From: an uncultured Ruminococcus sp.
Lineage (GTDB): Bacteria > Bacillota > Clostridia > Oscillospirales > Acutalibacteraceae
Reading direction: 5' to 3'
Length of the DNA stretch: 48,749 nt
Assembly: GCA_902785365.1 (NCBI GenBank)
Contig: CACZYC010000013.1
Span: forward strand, 1 to 48,749
Shown: positions 16,884 through 25,697 of the stretch, piece by piece
How positions within the stretch are numbered: the first letter of the stretch is position 1
How the letters are laid out: each line of letters starts with the position of its first letter
Position numbers and translations under genes: made by a program
Notes under the pieces: model-generated
Database searches by the model: none
Told to the model about the DNA's origin: nothing
What the model saw: only the letters and a program-made list of their open reading frames with translations

Positions 16884-17054
16884 ATGAAGATTAAGTTAGT
16901 TAAAAGCCTTATCGGCTCTAAGAAAGATCAGATTGCAACCGCCTACGCTCTTGGACTCAAGAGAATCGGCGATGAGACAACTCAGCCCGATAACGGAGCA
17001 ACCAAGGGTAAGGTAGCAAAAATAATTCACCTCGTAGAGGTTACAGAAGCATAA
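16884..17054 (+). CDS. rpmD: Ribosomal protein L30
   Basis: A 56-residue frame sits exactly where L30 is expected, between rpsE and rplO, with AAGGAGG at 16871-16877. The product begins MKIKLVKSLIGSKKDQIATA, has LGLKRIGDE in place of the usual LGLRK motif, and ends KIIHLVEVTEA, all typical of bacterial L30. Confidence 0.95.
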   Translation: MKIKLVKSLIGSKKDQIATAYALGLKRIGDETTQPDNGATKGKVAKIIHLVEVTEA

Positions 17055-17069
17055 GGAGGTGCGAAAATA

Positions 17070-17561
17070 ATGAAGTTAAATGAACTTTCACCTGCTGCAG
17101 GCTCCAAGAAGTCTGTTAAAAGAGTAGGTAGAGGCCATGGCTCAGGCTGGGGCAAAACAGCCGGCAAAGGTCACAAAGGTCAGAAGGCTCGTTCCGGCGG
17201 CGGCGTACGTCCCGGTTTTGAAGGCGGTCAGATGCCGCTTCAGCGTCGTCTGCCTAAGAGAGGTTTCAACAACATTTTCGCCAAGAAAGTTGTTACTGTT
17301 AACCTTTCCGAGCTTAACCGTAAGTTTGACGACGGCGCCGATGTTACAGTAGAAACACTTACAGAAAAGGGTATCGTTAAGAATTCCTTTGACGCTGTAA
17401 AGGTTCTCGGCAACGGCAAACTTGAGAAGAAGCTTAATGTTAAGCTTCCTAAGATCAACGAAAAGGCTCTCGAAAACGGTGAGACAAAGGTTGTTTTACC
17501 TTATTCCGAATCAGCTAAGGCTGCTATTGAGGCGGCCGGGGGAAAGGCTGAGGTGATTTAA
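17070..17561 (+). CDS. rplO: Ribosomal protein L15
   Basis: The 163-residue protein begins [44 protein letters not shown], the glycine/lysine-rich signature, followed by [20 protein letters not shown]. The C-terminus is somewhat longer than the ~145-residue norm. The TAA stop abuts the TTG start of secY, whose ribosome-binding site (GAGGTGAT) lies inside rplO. Confidence 0.97.
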   Translation: MKLNELSPAAGSKKSVKRVGRGHGSGWGKTAGKGHKGQKARSGGGVRPGFEGGQMPLQRRLPKRGFNNIFAKKVVTVNLSELNRKFDDGADVTVETLTEKGIVKNSFDAVKVLGNGKLEKKLNVKLPKINEKALENGETKVVLPYSESAKAAIEAAGGKAEVI

Positions 17562-18881
17562 TTGTTTAAAACAATTAGAAATGCCTGGGGCATTCCTGAT
17601 CTGAGAAGGAAGATCCTTTTCACAATCTTTATTATAATTTGTTTCAGAATCGGTTCGGTTATTCCTGTTCCGTTTCTCGATATGAACGCGCTCTCAAATC
17701 TGATGACTCAGAACGGAGCCAACGAGGGTAACTCGGCTCTCGCTTATCTGAATACTCTTTCAGGCGGCGCGTTCTCAAACGCAACAATCTTCGCTATGGG
17801 TGTAACACCTTACATCAACAGCTCCATTATTATGCAGCTTTTGACAGTAGCAATCCCTCCTCTCGAGAGATTGTCCAAGGAAGGCGAAGCGGGTCGTAAG
17901 AAAATCGCGACAATTACCCGTTATGTAACCGTTGGCCTCGGTCTTATCCAGGGCTTCGCTTACTGGTGGTATTTACAGGCTTCGGGTGTTACAACTTATA
18001 ATGACGGTTTTGCTAAAATCTTCTCCGCTATTATCATTATCCTCACATTTACAGCAGGTACAGCGATAATGATGTGGTTTGGTGAGCAGATTAATGAAAA
18101 GGGTATCGGCAACGGTATCTCGATACTCCTCTTTGCGGGTATCGTAGCTCGTCTGCCCTTCACGATTAATCTCCTTGGAGAGTACTGGAACCTCGGTATG
18201 CAGGAGAACGGTCAGCCTATGTACCTCATCCTCGTTCCGCTTTGGGTTGTTATCTTCCTCATTGTCGTATGGGTTATCACCTTTATGCAAGACAGTGAAC
18301 GGAGAATCCCGATTCAGTATGCTAAACGTGTTGTAGGACGTAAGATGTACGGCGGTCAGTCATCGCACCTTCCCATCAAGGTTGCGCTTGGCGGCGTACT
18401 TCCCATCATCTTCGCTTCTTCTATCCTTTCTATTCCCAGTACTATCCAGGCGTTTGGTGTTAATCCCAAGTCAGGTTTCTGGGCAGCTTTCTTTGAAGCG
18501 TTTAAGACCACAGGCTGGTTGTATATGCTTCTCTACTTCATTTTAATTATAATGTTCGGTTACTTCTATACGACCATTCAGTATAATCCTGTTGAGATGG
18601 CTAATAACCTCAAGCAGAACAACGGTACAGTTCCCGGTATTCGTCCGGGCTCTCCGACTGCCGAGTTTATCAGAAAGATTCTCTCCAGAATTACTCTTAT
18701 CGGTTGTTTATTCCTCGGCTTTATCGCTGAGTTCCCGCTTATCTATTCCGCATTGACAGGAATGGGAAGTCTGTCCATGGGCGGTACTTCGATTATCATT
18801 ATCGTAGGCGTTGCTCTTGAGACATCCAAGCAGATGGAATCTCAGATGATGATGCGTCATTACAAGGGCTTCCTTGATTAA
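17562..18881 (+). CDS. secY: Preprotein translocase subunit SecY
   Basis: The 439-residue, 10-helix protein starts at TTG 17562. It shows FTIFIIICFRIGSVIPVPFLD, GVTPYINSSIIMQLL in the plug/helix-2 region, PPLERLSKEGEAGRKKI, NEKGIGNGISILLFAGIVARLP, ERRIPIQYAKRVVGRKMYGGQSSHLPIKV, and the cytoplasmic PGIRPGSPTAEFI. SecY forms the membrane channel for Sec export, used by the secreted proteins at both ends of the window. It lies in the usual place after rplO. Confidence 0.97.
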   Translation: MFKTIRNAWGIPDLRRKILFTIFIIICFRIGSVIPVPFLDMNALSNLMTQNGANEGNSALAYLNTLSGGAFSNATIFAMGVTPYINSSIIMQLLTVAIPPLERLSKEGEAGRKKIATITRYVTVGLGLIQGFAYWWYLQASGVTTYNDGFAKIFSAIIIILTFTAGTAIMMWFGEQINEKGIGNGISILLFAGIVARLPFTINLLGEYWNLGMQENGQPMYLILVPLWVVIFLIVVWVITFMQDSERRIPIQYAKRVVGRKMYGGQSSHLPIKVALGGVLPIIFASSILSIPSTIQAFGVNPKSGFWAAFFEAFKTTGWLYMLLYFILIIMFGYFYTTIQYNPVEMANNLKQNNGTVPGIRPGSPTAEFIRKILSRITLIGCLFLGFIAEFPLIYSALTGMGSLSMGGTSIIIIVGVALETSKQMESQMMMRHYKGFLD

Positions 18882-18910
18882 TGGCTGTGGTTTAAGAAAG
18901 GAAAGTAGCT

Positions 18911-19543
18911 ATGAATATTATTATGTTAGGTGCTCCCGGTGCGGGTAAAGGCACACAAGCCGCCGTACTGTGTGAGAAGCTTAATATCCCTACTATTTCA
19001 ACGGGTAATATTATCCGTGAAGCGCTGAAAAACGGCACTGAAATGGGCAAGAAGGCTAAATCCTTTATGGACGCCGGTCAGCTCGTTCCCGACGAGGTTG
19101 TTATCGGTATCGTTAAGGACAGACTTCAGGAGGACGATTGCAAGGATGGCTTCATCCTTGACGGTTTTCCCAGAACCATCCCTCAGGCCGAGGCTCTGGA
19201 CGCTATGGGCGCTGACATCAACTGCGTAATCGATATCGAGGTGCAGGATGACGTCATCGTTAACCGTTTGTCCGGACGCCGCGTCTGCGAAAATTGCGGC
19301 AGACCTTATCACGTAGTAAGCTTAAAGCCGAAGGTTGACGGGGTTTGCGACGATTGTAACGGCGCCCTTGTTCAGCGCAAGGATGACCAGATTGATACCA
19401 TCAAAAACCGACTCGACATCTACCACAAAGAGACTGAGCCCCTCGTAAAATATTATGAGGCTCAAGGCAAACTTAAGGTGGTTGAGGGCAAGGATACAGT
19501 CGACGCTACAACGAAGGCTGTATTTGAGGCACTCGGAGTTTAA
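18911..19543 (+). CDS. adk: Adenylate kinase with zinc-binding lid
   Basis: The 210-residue enzyme interconverts ATP + AMP and 2 ADP. The P-loop GAPGAGKGT is at 7-15 and DGFPRTIPQAEAL near 84. The lid carries four cysteines at 126, 129, 146 and 149 (CENC and CDDC), the zinc form common in Gram-positive bacteria. The start ATG 18911 follows AAAGGAAAG. Its place between secY and map is classical. Confidence 0.97.
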   Translation: MNIIMLGAPGAGKGTQAAVLCEKLNIPTISTGNIIREALKNGTEMGKKAKSFMDAGQLVPDEVVIGIVKDRLQEDDCKDGFILDGFPRTIPQAEALDAMGADINCVIDIEVQDDVIVNRLSGRRVCENCGRPYHVVSLKPKVDGVCDDCNGALVQRKDDQIDTIKNRLDIYHKETEPLVKYYEAQGKLKVVEGKDTVDATTKAVFEALGV

Positions 19544-19546
19544 TTT

Positions 19547-20299
19547 ATGGTAATTATCAAGACAGCGCGCGAAATATCCTTAATGAAGGACGCTTGCAGA
19601 ATTTCCGCAAACGCGCTGCGTCTTGCAGGTGAATACGTCAAGCCCGGGGTAACAACTCGGGAAATTGACGAAAAAGTCCGCGAATATATCGAGAAACAAG
19701 GCGCAACGCCTTCGTTTCTCGGTTACGGCGGATTCCCCGCAAGCGCGTGTATTTCCGTAAATGATGTGGTCATCCATGGCATACCAAGCAAAGAACAGGT
19801 TCTTCAAGAAGGCGACATTGTAAGTGTAGATGTCGGCGCGTTCTACAACGGATATCACGGCGATAACGCGTACACCTATGCCTGCGGCAAGGTGAGCGAA
19901 AATGCCGAGAAGTTGATGGACGCTACAAGAATCGGACTCGAAAAGGGAATCGAGGCGGCGCTTGCCGGTAATCGCGTAGGTGATATCGGCAGTGCGGTTC
20001 AGAAGTATGTCGAAGATCGCGGTTACTCGGTGGTACGAGATTTCGTCGGCCACGGCGTAGGCGCGAAGTTACATGAAGACCCCAGCATTCCGAATTACGG
20101 TACTGCCGGTCGAGGAGTAAGACTTCTCCCCGGTATGACAATTGCTATTGAACCGATGATTTGCGAAGGCGGCTACGAGGTAGAAGTTCTCGATGATGAC
20201 TGGACTACCGTCACACGTGACGGCAAGCTCGCGGCACATTATGAGAACACTATCGCCATAACTCCCGACGGTCCCGTTATTATGACGGTACCGGGTTAA
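19547..20299 (+). CDS. map: Methionine aminopeptidase type I
   Basis: The 250-residue enzyme removes the initiator methionine from new proteins. All metal ligands can be placed: Asp95, Asp106, His169, Glu202 and Glu233, with His77 in VIHGIP as the conserved active-site histidine. There is no N-terminal zinc-finger or SH3-like extension. It begins 4 nt after the adk stop with no strong ribosome-binding site of its own, so coupling is likely. Confidence 0.97.
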   Translation: MVIIKTAREISLMKDACRISANALRLAGEYVKPGVTTREIDEKVREYIEKQGATPSFLGYGGFPASACISVNDVVIHGIPSKEQVLQEGDIVSVDVGAFYNGYHGDNAYTYACGKVSENAEKLMDATRIGLEKGIEAALAGNRVGDIGSAVQKYVEDRGYSVVRDFVGHGVGAKLHEDPSIPNYGTAGRGVRLLPGMTIAIEPMICEGGYEVEVLDDDWTTVTRDGKLAAHYENTIAITPDGPVIMTVPG

Positions 20300-20306
20300 T
20301 GAAGCT

Positions 20307-20549
20307 ATGGAAAAAGGACGTGTGGTAAAATCAAAGGCGGGCAAGGATAAGGAACAGTTTTATATTGTTGCGGATATTAATGACGACAGGGTTTACGTCT
20401 GTGACGGAAAGCTGAGAAAGCTTAAAAACCCCAAGCCAAAGAATCCAAAACATCTGGCTGTGACTTCCACGGTTGTGGAAATGCCCGAAAACGACAGGCA
20501 ATTAAGAACACTGCTGAAAAATTTCGGTAGCACTACTAAGGAGGATTAA
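20307..20549 (+). CDS. L14e-like KOW-domain RNA-binding protein
   Basis: The 80-residue protein begins MEKGRVVKSKAGKDKEQFYIV with a KOW-type motif and has RVYVCDGKLRKLKNPKPKNPKHL in the middle. Short proteins of this type lie between map and infA in many Clostridia and are annotated as KOW-domain or ribosomal L14e-like; their exact role is not known to me. The ATG follows the map stop by 7 nt and infA starts 4 nt downstream. Confidence 0.85.
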   Translation: MEKGRVVKSKAGKDKEQFYIVADINDDRVYVCDGKLRKLKNPKPKNPKHLAVTSTVVEMPENDRQLRTLLKNFGSTTKED

Positions 20550-20552
20550 GTT

Positions 20553-20771
20553 ATGTCTAAACAGGATGTACTCGAAGTTGAGGGTAAAGTTGTTGAGGCG
20601 CTTCCCAACGCTCAGTTTAAGGTGGAGCTTCCCAACGGCCATGTAATATTAGCTGTTATTTCAGGTAAACTGCGTATGAATTTCATCCGTATTTTACCCG
20701 GCGACAAGGTTACAGTGGAGATGTCTCCCTATGACCTTACAAGAGGACGAATTACCTGGAGAACCAAGTAA
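20553..20771 (+). CDS. infA: Translation initiation factor IF-1
   Basis: The 72-residue S1/OB-fold protein begins [43 protein letters not shown] and ends [12 protein letters not shown], the standard length and sequence. It blocks the A site during initiation. AAGGAGG precedes the ATG. Confidence 0.97.
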   Translation: MSKQDVLEVEGKVVEALPNAQFKVELPNGHVILAVISGKLRMNFIRILPGDKVTVEMSPYDLTRGRITWRTK

Positions 20772-20818
20772 TTCAAAACAAAACTACTAAAACTGATTTT
20801 TGAAAGGAATGATTATTA

Positions 20819-20932
20819 ATGAAAGTCAGACCTTCTGTAAAGAAAATGTGCGAAAAGTGCAAAGTAATCAAAAGAAAAGGCAAAATCTTAGTGATTTGCG
20901 AAAACCCTAAGCATAAACAGCGTCAGGGCTAA
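20819..20932 (+). CDS. rpmJ: Ribosomal protein L36, zinc type
   Basis: The 37-residue frame begins [20 protein letters not shown] and ends NPKHKQRQG. Zinc ligands are Cys11, Cys14, Cys27 and His32. It lies in the standard place between infA and rpsM. AAAGGAATG serves as ribosome-binding site. Confidence 0.96.
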   Translation: MKVRPSVKKMCEKCKVIKRKGKILVICENPKHKQRQG

Positions 20933-20961
20933 TTTAATTATTTAATATGGAGGTGCACTAA

Positions 20962-21330
20962 ATGGCTCGTATAGCAGGTGTTGACTTACCCAGAGATAAG
21001 AGAGTCGAAATCGGCTTGACTTATATCTATGGTATCGGACGTAAAACTGCAACAGACATTATTGCTGCAACAGGTGTTAACCCTGACACACGCGTTAGGG
21101 ATTTAACTGAAGAAGATGTTTCAAAGCTTCGTGATTATATCGAGAAGAATTGCCGAGTTGAAGGTGATCTTCGTCGTGACATCGCTTTTGATATCAAAAG
21201 ACTTATTGAAATCGGCTGCTACCGTGGCGTTCGCCACAGAAAGGGTCTCCCCGTAAGAGGTCAGCGTTCAAAAACAAACGCTCGTACACGTAAGGGCCCG
21301 CGCAGAACTATGGCTAACAAGAAGAAGTAA
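20962..21330 (+). CDS. rpsM: Ribosomal protein S13
   Basis: The 122-residue protein begins [26 protein letters not shown] and ends with the basic signature [30 protein letters not shown] followed by a lysine tail. It lies in the 30S head and contacts S19 and P-site tRNA. ATGGAGGTG precedes the ATG. Confidence 0.97.
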   Translation: MARIAGVDLPRDKRVEIGLTYIYGIGRKTATDIIAATGVNPDTRVRDLTEEDVSKLRDYIEKNCRVEGDLRRDIAFDIKRLIEIGCYRGVRHRKGLPVRGQRSKTNARTRKGPRRTMANKKK

Positions 21331-21344
21331 GGAGGAATTGCGTA

Positions 21345-21743
21345 ATGGCAGCACCTAAAGGTAAAAAGACTGTTCGCCGCCGTCGTGAGAAAAAGCACAT
21401 TGAAAAAGGCAGCGCGCATATTCAGTCTACATTCAACAATACAATTGTTACAATTTCTGATACAAACGGTAACGCAGTATCTTGGGCAAGCGCAGGCGAG
21501 CTCGGTTTCCGCGGTTCGCGTAAATCAACTCCCTTTGCCGCTCAGTCAGCTGCGGAGACTGCCGCGAAAGCAGCTATGGACTTCGGTATGAAGAGCGTAG
21601 AGGTTTACGTAAAAGGTCCCGGACAGGGTCGTGAGGCAGCTATCCGTGCATTACAGTCCGCAGGTCTTGAGGTTACTATGATTAAGGACGTAACCCCGAT
21701 TCCTCACAACGGATGCCGTCCTCCCAAGAGAAGACGTGTATAG
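21345..21743 (+). CDS. rpsK: Ribosomal protein S11
   Basis: The 132-residue protein contains [46 protein letters not shown] and ends [18 protein letters not shown], the S11 signature. It helps form the mRNA exit channel. AAGGAGG precedes the ATG. Confidence 0.97.
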   Translation: MAAPKGKKTVRRRREKKHIEKGSAHIQSTFNNTIVTISDTNGNAVSWASAGELGFRGSRKSTPFAAQSAAETAAKAAMDFGMKSVEVYVKGPGQGREAAIRALQSAGLEVTMIKDVTPIPHNGCRPPKRRRV

Positions 21744-21763
21744 TATAAAGGAGGAAATTTAAG

Positions 21764-22360
21764 ATGGCAAAAAACAGACAGCCTATCGCTAAACGCTGCA
21801 GAGCTCTCGGTATTTCTCCTGCAGTTATGGGTTACTCGGGCAAAAAGTCTTACAGAAACCCGAACGGTAACTCAAGAAGAAAAAAGAGTGAATACAGCCT
21901 CCAGCTCACAGAGAAGCAGAAGGTTAAGTTCATTTACGGTATTATGGAAAAGCAGTTCCGCGCTTACTATGAGAAGGCTGAAAAGGCTCAGGGTAAAACC
22001 GGTTCCGTTCTTCTTACTCTTATTGAACATAGACTTGACAACGTTGTTTTCCGTCTTGGTCTCGCCTCAACACGCAGAGAGGCTCGCCAGCTCGTAAACC
22101 ACGCTCACTTTACAGTAAACGGTAAGAAGGTTAACATTCCTTCCTATCTTGTAAGAGTAGGCGATGTTATCGAGGTTAAGGAAACAAGCCGTTCCTCAAA
22201 CCGCTTTAAGGCTATTGCCGAGAACAACTCAGCAGTTGTTCCTAAGTGGCTCGAGAAGGCATCTGACAACTTGGGCGGCAAGGTTATCGCAGAGCCCGAG
22301 AGAGAGGATATCGACTTCCCGGTAGAGGAACATCTCATTGTCGAGTTGTACTCCAAGTAA
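21764..22360 (+). CDS. rpsD: Ribosomal protein S4
   Basis: The 198-residue protein has RCRALGISPAVMGYSGKKS at the N-terminus in place of the zinc-cysteine form, and the S4 RNA-binding domain RLDNVVFRLGLASTRREARQLVNHAHFTVNGKKVNIPSY. It starts 30S assembly. AAAGGAGG precedes the ATG. It is in its normal place before rpoA. Confidence 0.97.
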   Translation: MAKNRQPIAKRCRALGISPAVMGYSGKKSYRNPNGNSRRKKSEYSLQLTEKQKVKFIYGIMEKQFRAYYEKAEKAQGKTGSVLLTLIEHRLDNVVFRLGLASTRREARQLVNHAHFTVNGKKVNIPSYLVRVGDVIEVKETSRSSNRFKAIAENNSAVVPKWLEKASDNLGGKVIAEPEREDIDFPVEEHLIVELYSK

Positions 22361-22428
22361 TCCACATAAGTTTAAAAGTCAGATTACAATACGACGACAA
22401 ATATGTCGCCTAATAAGGAGGATTCGCT

Positions 22429-23382
22429 ATGATAGAGATAGAAAAACCAAGGATTGAAACAGAGAAGCTGACAGAAGACGGCAGATACGGAAGATTCGTA
22501 GTAGAACCGCTCGAGAGAGGCTTCGGTAATACATTAGGCAATAGTCTCAGAAGAGTCCTGCTCTCATCACTTGAGGGCTGCGCGGTCACATCAATCAAGA
22601 TTGACGGCGTGCTTCACGAGTTTTCAACAATCCCCGGAGTAAAAGAGGATGTTACGGAAATCGCTCTTAACATCAAGAGCCTTGTTCCCAAGCTCATCGA
22701 AGGCGCTCCCAAGGTTGTTGAGATTGCGGCAGAGGGTCCCTGTGAGGTTACAGCGGCTGATATCAAGCACGACGCTGAGGTGGAAATCCTCAACCCCGAG
22801 CTTCATATCGCTTCTTTAGCTGAGGACGCTAAGCTCAATATCGAGATCACTATTGACCGCGGCCGCGGATATGTTTCGGGCGAACGCAACAAGCAGCTCG
22901 CAGGCAACAACATCATCGGCACATTACCTATTGATTCAATTTATACACCTGTTTTAAAGGTTAATTATACAGTAGATAATACCCGTGTAGGTCAGATTAC
23001 TGACTACGACAAGCTCAACCTCGACGTTTGGACAAACGGCGTTATCAACGCTCAGGAAGCGGTTTCGCTGGCGGCTAAGGTGCTCTGCGAGCACCTCAAC
23101 CTCTTCGTGAACCTCTCCGACAGTGTTACAAACTCCGAGATTATGGTTGAGAAGGACGAGAAGGGCAAGGAGAAGGTTCTCGAAATGACTATCGAGGAAC
23201 TCGACCTCTCGGTTCGTTCGTTCAACTGCCTGAAGAGAGCGGGTATCAACACGGTTGAAGACCTTACAAACAAGACAACAGAGGATATGATGAAAGTTCG
23301 TAACCTTGGCAGAAAGTCGCTTGAGGAAGTTGAGTTCAAGCTCGAGAGCCTCGGCTTCAGCCTTAAGAAGGAAGACGAATAA
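22429..23382 (+). CDS. rpoA: RNA polymerase alpha subunit
   Basis: The 317-residue protein has the N-terminal assembly domain ([39 protein letters not shown]) and the C-terminal DNA-binding domain ([49 protein letters not shown]). AAGGAGG precedes ATG 22429. A 68-nt spacer after rpsD carries a short inverted repeat (CGACGACA/TGTCGCC). Confidence 0.97.
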   Translation: MIEIEKPRIETEKLTEDGRYGRFVVEPLERGFGNTLGNSLRRVLLSSLEGCAVTSIKIDGVLHEFSTIPGVKEDVTEIALNIKSLVPKLIEGAPKVVEIAAEGPCEVTAADIKHDAEVEILNPELHIASLAEDAKLNIEITIDRGRGYVSGERNKQLAGNNIIGTLPIDSIYTPVLKVNYTVDNTRVGQITDYDKLNLDVWTNGVINAQEAVSLAAKVLCEHLNLFVNLSDSVTNSEIMVEKDEKGKEKVLEMTIEELDLSVRSFNCLKRAGINTVEDLTNKTTEDMMKVRNLGRKSLEEVEFKLESLGFSLKKEDE

Positions 23383-23426
23383 TCCATACATCTCATTTTA
23401 AAAACACCGAAAAGGAGTGAATTAAA

Positions 23427-23768
23427 ATGCCAGGTACCAGAAAGCTCGGACGTAATACCGCACAGAGAACAGCTATGCTCCGCGCAATGGTTACTTTCCT
23501 TTTAGAGAAAGGAAAAATCGAAACTACGGTTACCCGCGCCAAAGAGGTAAGCTCTATGGCGGAGAAGATGATTACTATATCTAAGGAGAACACACTCGCT
23601 AACAAGCGTCTGGTTATGAAATTCGTCACCAAAGAGGACGTTACCAAGAAGCTTTTCGACGAGATTGGTCCCAAGTACAAGGACCGCAACGGCGGTTACA
23701 CACGCATCACTAAGATCGGTCCCCGCCGCGGCGACGCTGCCGAGATGGCAATCATCGAGTTAGTTTAA
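23427..23768 (+). CDS. rplQ: Ribosomal protein L17
   Basis: The 113-residue protein begins with [37 protein letters not shown] and ends [26 protein letters not shown], the full bacterial form. It is the last gene of the cluster; the ECF transporter genes and truA that often follow in other Firmicutes are absent. AAAAGGAGTG precedes the ATG. Confidence 0.97.
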   Translation: MPGTRKLGRNTAQRTAMLRAMVTFLLEKGKIETTVTRAKEVSSMAEKMITISKENTLANKRLVMKFVTKEDVTKKLFDEIGPKYKDRNGGYTRITKIGPRRGDAAEMAIIELV

Positions 23769-23775
23769 TAGCTTT

Positions 23776-23805
23776 TAAAAAGGCTTCCTTCGGGAAGCCT
23801 TTTTT
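23776..23805 (+). terminator. Terminator of the ribosomal superoperon
   Basis: AAAAAGGCTTCC, a TTCG tetraloop and GGAAGCCTTTTTT form a textbook intrinsic terminator 8 bases after the rplQ stop. Confidence 0.95.
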
Positions 23806-23840
23806 AGTGATCAGTGATTAGTGGTCAGTGATCAGTATTG
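23805..23840 (+). repeat. CAGTGRT tract behind rplQ
   Basis: Degenerate heptamer-like units (TAGTGAT, CAGTGAT, TAGTGGT, CAGTGAT) start at the T-run of the rplQ terminator and run in the sense direction of the upstream gene. Only one tract is present here; no central conserved block is seen. Confidence 0.75.
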
Positions 23841-23887
23841 TAAAAGCATTTTGACACATTATAAGTACAATATCAAAATATCTTGAC

Positions 23888-23916
23888 TTGACAAATAAAA
23901 AACTAACTTATACAAT
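23888..23916 (+). promoter_or_regulatory. Promoter of the 147-residue membrane protein gene
   Basis: TTGACA (23888-23893) and TACAAT (23911-23916) are separated by 17 bp, 21 nt before the ATG. Confidence 0.75.
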
Positions 23917-23937
23917 TATTAAAAAGGGTGTGATAAT

Positions 23938-24381
23938 ATGAGCAAGCAGAGCTTCAATGTGTTTAAAAGCAAGAGTATGCTTAATCCCACCGCATTCTCA
24001 ATAGTGGTTTATTGTGTTATTTGGATAGTTCTGGCTGTTGTGGGACAATTTTGCGAATTATGGAGTATTGGTTATCAGATAGGGATTTATATACTCCTGT
24101 TACCGATTCTTATATGTATTTTTTCTGTTTTGCTTATGATTGGTGTAAGAGGGGTGCGCCGTCTAATATATTTAATAGTGTTTCCGATATTTTTCGGAGC
24201 GTCACATCTGGGACTTCAATATGCTACCTATGGTGTAAGAGCTATGAATGTCGGACAAGAGTTTTACGCGAACCGAATTGAACCGTGGATTGCATTTGCC
24301 GCGGCAATCTTGTCACTCGGTTTTATGTTTATCGGTGTCATAATTACAGCATGCATGAATAAATTCAAGGATGAGGATTAG
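23938..24381 (+). CDS. Four-helix membrane protein of unknown function
   Basis: The 147-residue protein has a polar N-terminus (MSKQSFNVFKSKSMLNPT) and four hydrophobic segments near 20-40, 48-70, 75-95 and 115-140, with a basic/acidic tail (NKFKDED). I do not recognise a family. The gene has its own promoter and terminator (24382-24407) and is more AT-rich than the ribosomal operon before it. GTGTGATA lies in the ribosome-binding-site position. Confidence 0.75.
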   Translation: MSKQSFNVFKSKSMLNPTAFSIVVYCVIWIVLAVVGQFCELWSIGYQIGIYILLLPILICIFSVLLMIGVRGVRRLIYLIVFPIFFGASHLGLQYATYGVRAMNVGQEFYANRIEPWIAFAAAILSLGFMFIGVIITACMNKFKDED

Positions 24382-24407
24382 AAAGGCTTCCCGAGGGAAG
24401 CCTTTTT
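24382..24407 (+). terminator. Terminator after the membrane protein gene
   Basis: AAAGGCTTCC, a CGAG loop and GGAAGCCTTTTT. The stem is the same as that of the rplQ terminator 600 bp upstream with a different loop, so the two may be copies of one another. Confidence 0.9.
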
Positions 24408-24409
24408 AG

Positions 24410-24438
24410 TTGCCAGAGCACAAAAACTGTGTTACAAT
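24410..24438 (+). promoter_or_regulatory. Promoter of the DMT exporter with a very short leader
   Basis: TTGCCA (24410-24415) and TACAAT (24433-24438) have 17-bp spacing. The expected start of transcription lies about 10 nt before the ATG at 24455, so the message would be almost leaderless. Confidence 0.55.
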
Positions 24439-24454
24439 ATTCACGGTGTTTAAG

Positions 24455-25339
24455 ATGAAAGCGTATTCAAAGTACAAAGGCATAATTATGATTATCATCT
24501 CCGCGTTCTGCTTTGCGTTGATGAATATGTTCGTGCGCCTTTCGGGGGATTTGCCCACAGCGGAAAAAGGTTTTTTCCGTAACTTTGTAGCCTTTCTTTT
24601 TGCTCTGGCTTTGATGATAAAAAACCGAGAGAGTTTTCATTTTCAAAAAAGAAACCTGCCGCTTCTTTTAGGCAGATCGCTGGCGGGTACGCTCGGAATA
24701 CTCGGAAACTTTTACGCTGTCAGCCATATGAAAGTTTTGGGTGACGCGTCAATACTCAACAAGATGTCGCCGTTCTTTGCTGTGCTGTTTTCGCTTATAT
24801 TTTTGAAAGAAAAGCTCAAAATTCCGCAGGTCTTAATTCTGACGGGCGCGTTTATCGGCGCAATGTTTGTCGTGAAGCCAACCTTTTCGAACGACGATTT
24901 ATTCGCCTCGCTGTGCGGACTGGCGGGCGGCATAGGCGCGGGCGCGGCGTATTCAATGGTGAGAGCGCTCGGGAAAAGAGGAGAGAACGGAGCGTTCATT
25001 GTGCTTTTCTTCTCGGGGTTCAGTTGTCTGGCGATGATACCGCTTATGATAATAGACTTCAAGATGTTCTCAGCGTATCAGCTTTGTATGCTTTTGCTGG
25101 CGGGCTTGGCAGCAGCCGGCGGACAGTTTTCAATCACTGCCGCCTACACCTACGCTCCCGCGCGAGAGATTTCAATATACGACTACAGCCAGATTATCTT
25201 TGCTTCGGCTCTCGGGTTCTTTGTGTTCGCCGAGATACCCGATTTGTACTCAATAATCGGCTATGTGATTATAGTTGTAATGGCGCTGGTGATGTTTTTG
25301 TATAATAACAGTAAATATAAAAGGGATAATGGAGTTTAA
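24455..25339 (+). CDS. EamA/DMT family transporter
   Basis: The 294-residue product from ATG 24455 has ten hydrophobic segments in two EamA-like repeats: SAFCFALMNMFVRLSGD and RNFVAFLFALALMIK in the first, and GGQFSITAAYTYAPAREISIYDYSQIIFAS in the second. Such proteins export metabolites or amino acids; the substrate is unknown. The frame is open to 24410, but that extension overlaps the promoter, so I use 24455 although no strong ribosome-binding site is seen. It converges on azlD. Confidence 0.85.
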   Translation: MKAYSKYKGIIMIIISAFCFALMNMFVRLSGDLPTAEKGFFRNFVAFLFALALMIKNRESFHFQKRNLPLLLGRSLAGTLGILGNFYAVSHMKVLGDASILNKMSPFFAVLFSLIFLKEKLKIPQVLILTGAFIGAMFVVKPTFSNDDLFASLCGLAGGIGAGAAYSMVRALGKRGENGAFIVLFFSGFSCLAMIPLMIIDFKMFSAYQLCMLLLAGLAAAGGQFSITAAYTYAPAREISIYDYSQIIFASALGFFVFAEIPDLYSIIGYVIIVVMALVMFLYNNSKYKRDNGV

Positions 25340-25352
25340 TCCATTATCCCTT
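25321..25352. terminator. Bidirectional terminator between the DMT gene and azlD
   Basis: AAGGGATAATGG (25321-25332) pairs perfectly with CCATTATCCCTT (25341-25352). The loop holds the stop codon of the DMT gene, and T-rich sequence lies on both sides. Confidence 0.75.
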
Positions 25353-25358
25353 ATCTGT

Positions 25359-25697
25359 TTAAAATACGAATATGCCCGTCTGAACCAGCACCATATACAG
25401 AACCGTGCTGACGCCGATACTGAGGAGCACGTTGCCTTTCCATACATGCAGTCCCATAGCAACTCCAATGCATAAAATCTCAGGTATGCCGTGACTTCCC
25501 GCGAGGAAGTTTATATCCTTCAGACAGTAAATAATCAGTACGCTCATAAGAGCGGGCGGCAGAACTCTGCCGAGATATTTAATCCACTTGGCGGGTTCTT
25601 TACCGTGGGCAAAGAACAAAAACGGCGCGTATCTTGTGAGCGCCGTAACGCCCGCCATAGCGGCGATGATTCCTACACTTGTCCAAAAATCACTCAT
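25359..25697 (-). CDS. azlD: Branched-chain amino acid export protein, small subunit
   Basis: The 112-residue, about four-helix protein has the AzlD pattern VTALTRYAPFLFFAHGKEPAKWIKYLGRVLPPALMSVLIIYCLKD. AzlD works with AzlC to export branched-chain amino acids and their analogues. The start codon overlaps the azlC stop by four bases, as is usual for this pair. Confidence 0.9.
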   Translation of the reverse strand: MSDFWTSVGIIAAMAGVTALTRYAPFLFFAHGKEPAKWIKYLGRVLPPALMSVLIIYCLKDINFLAGSHGIPEILCIGVAMGLHVWKGNVLLSIGVSTVLYMVLVQTGIFVF

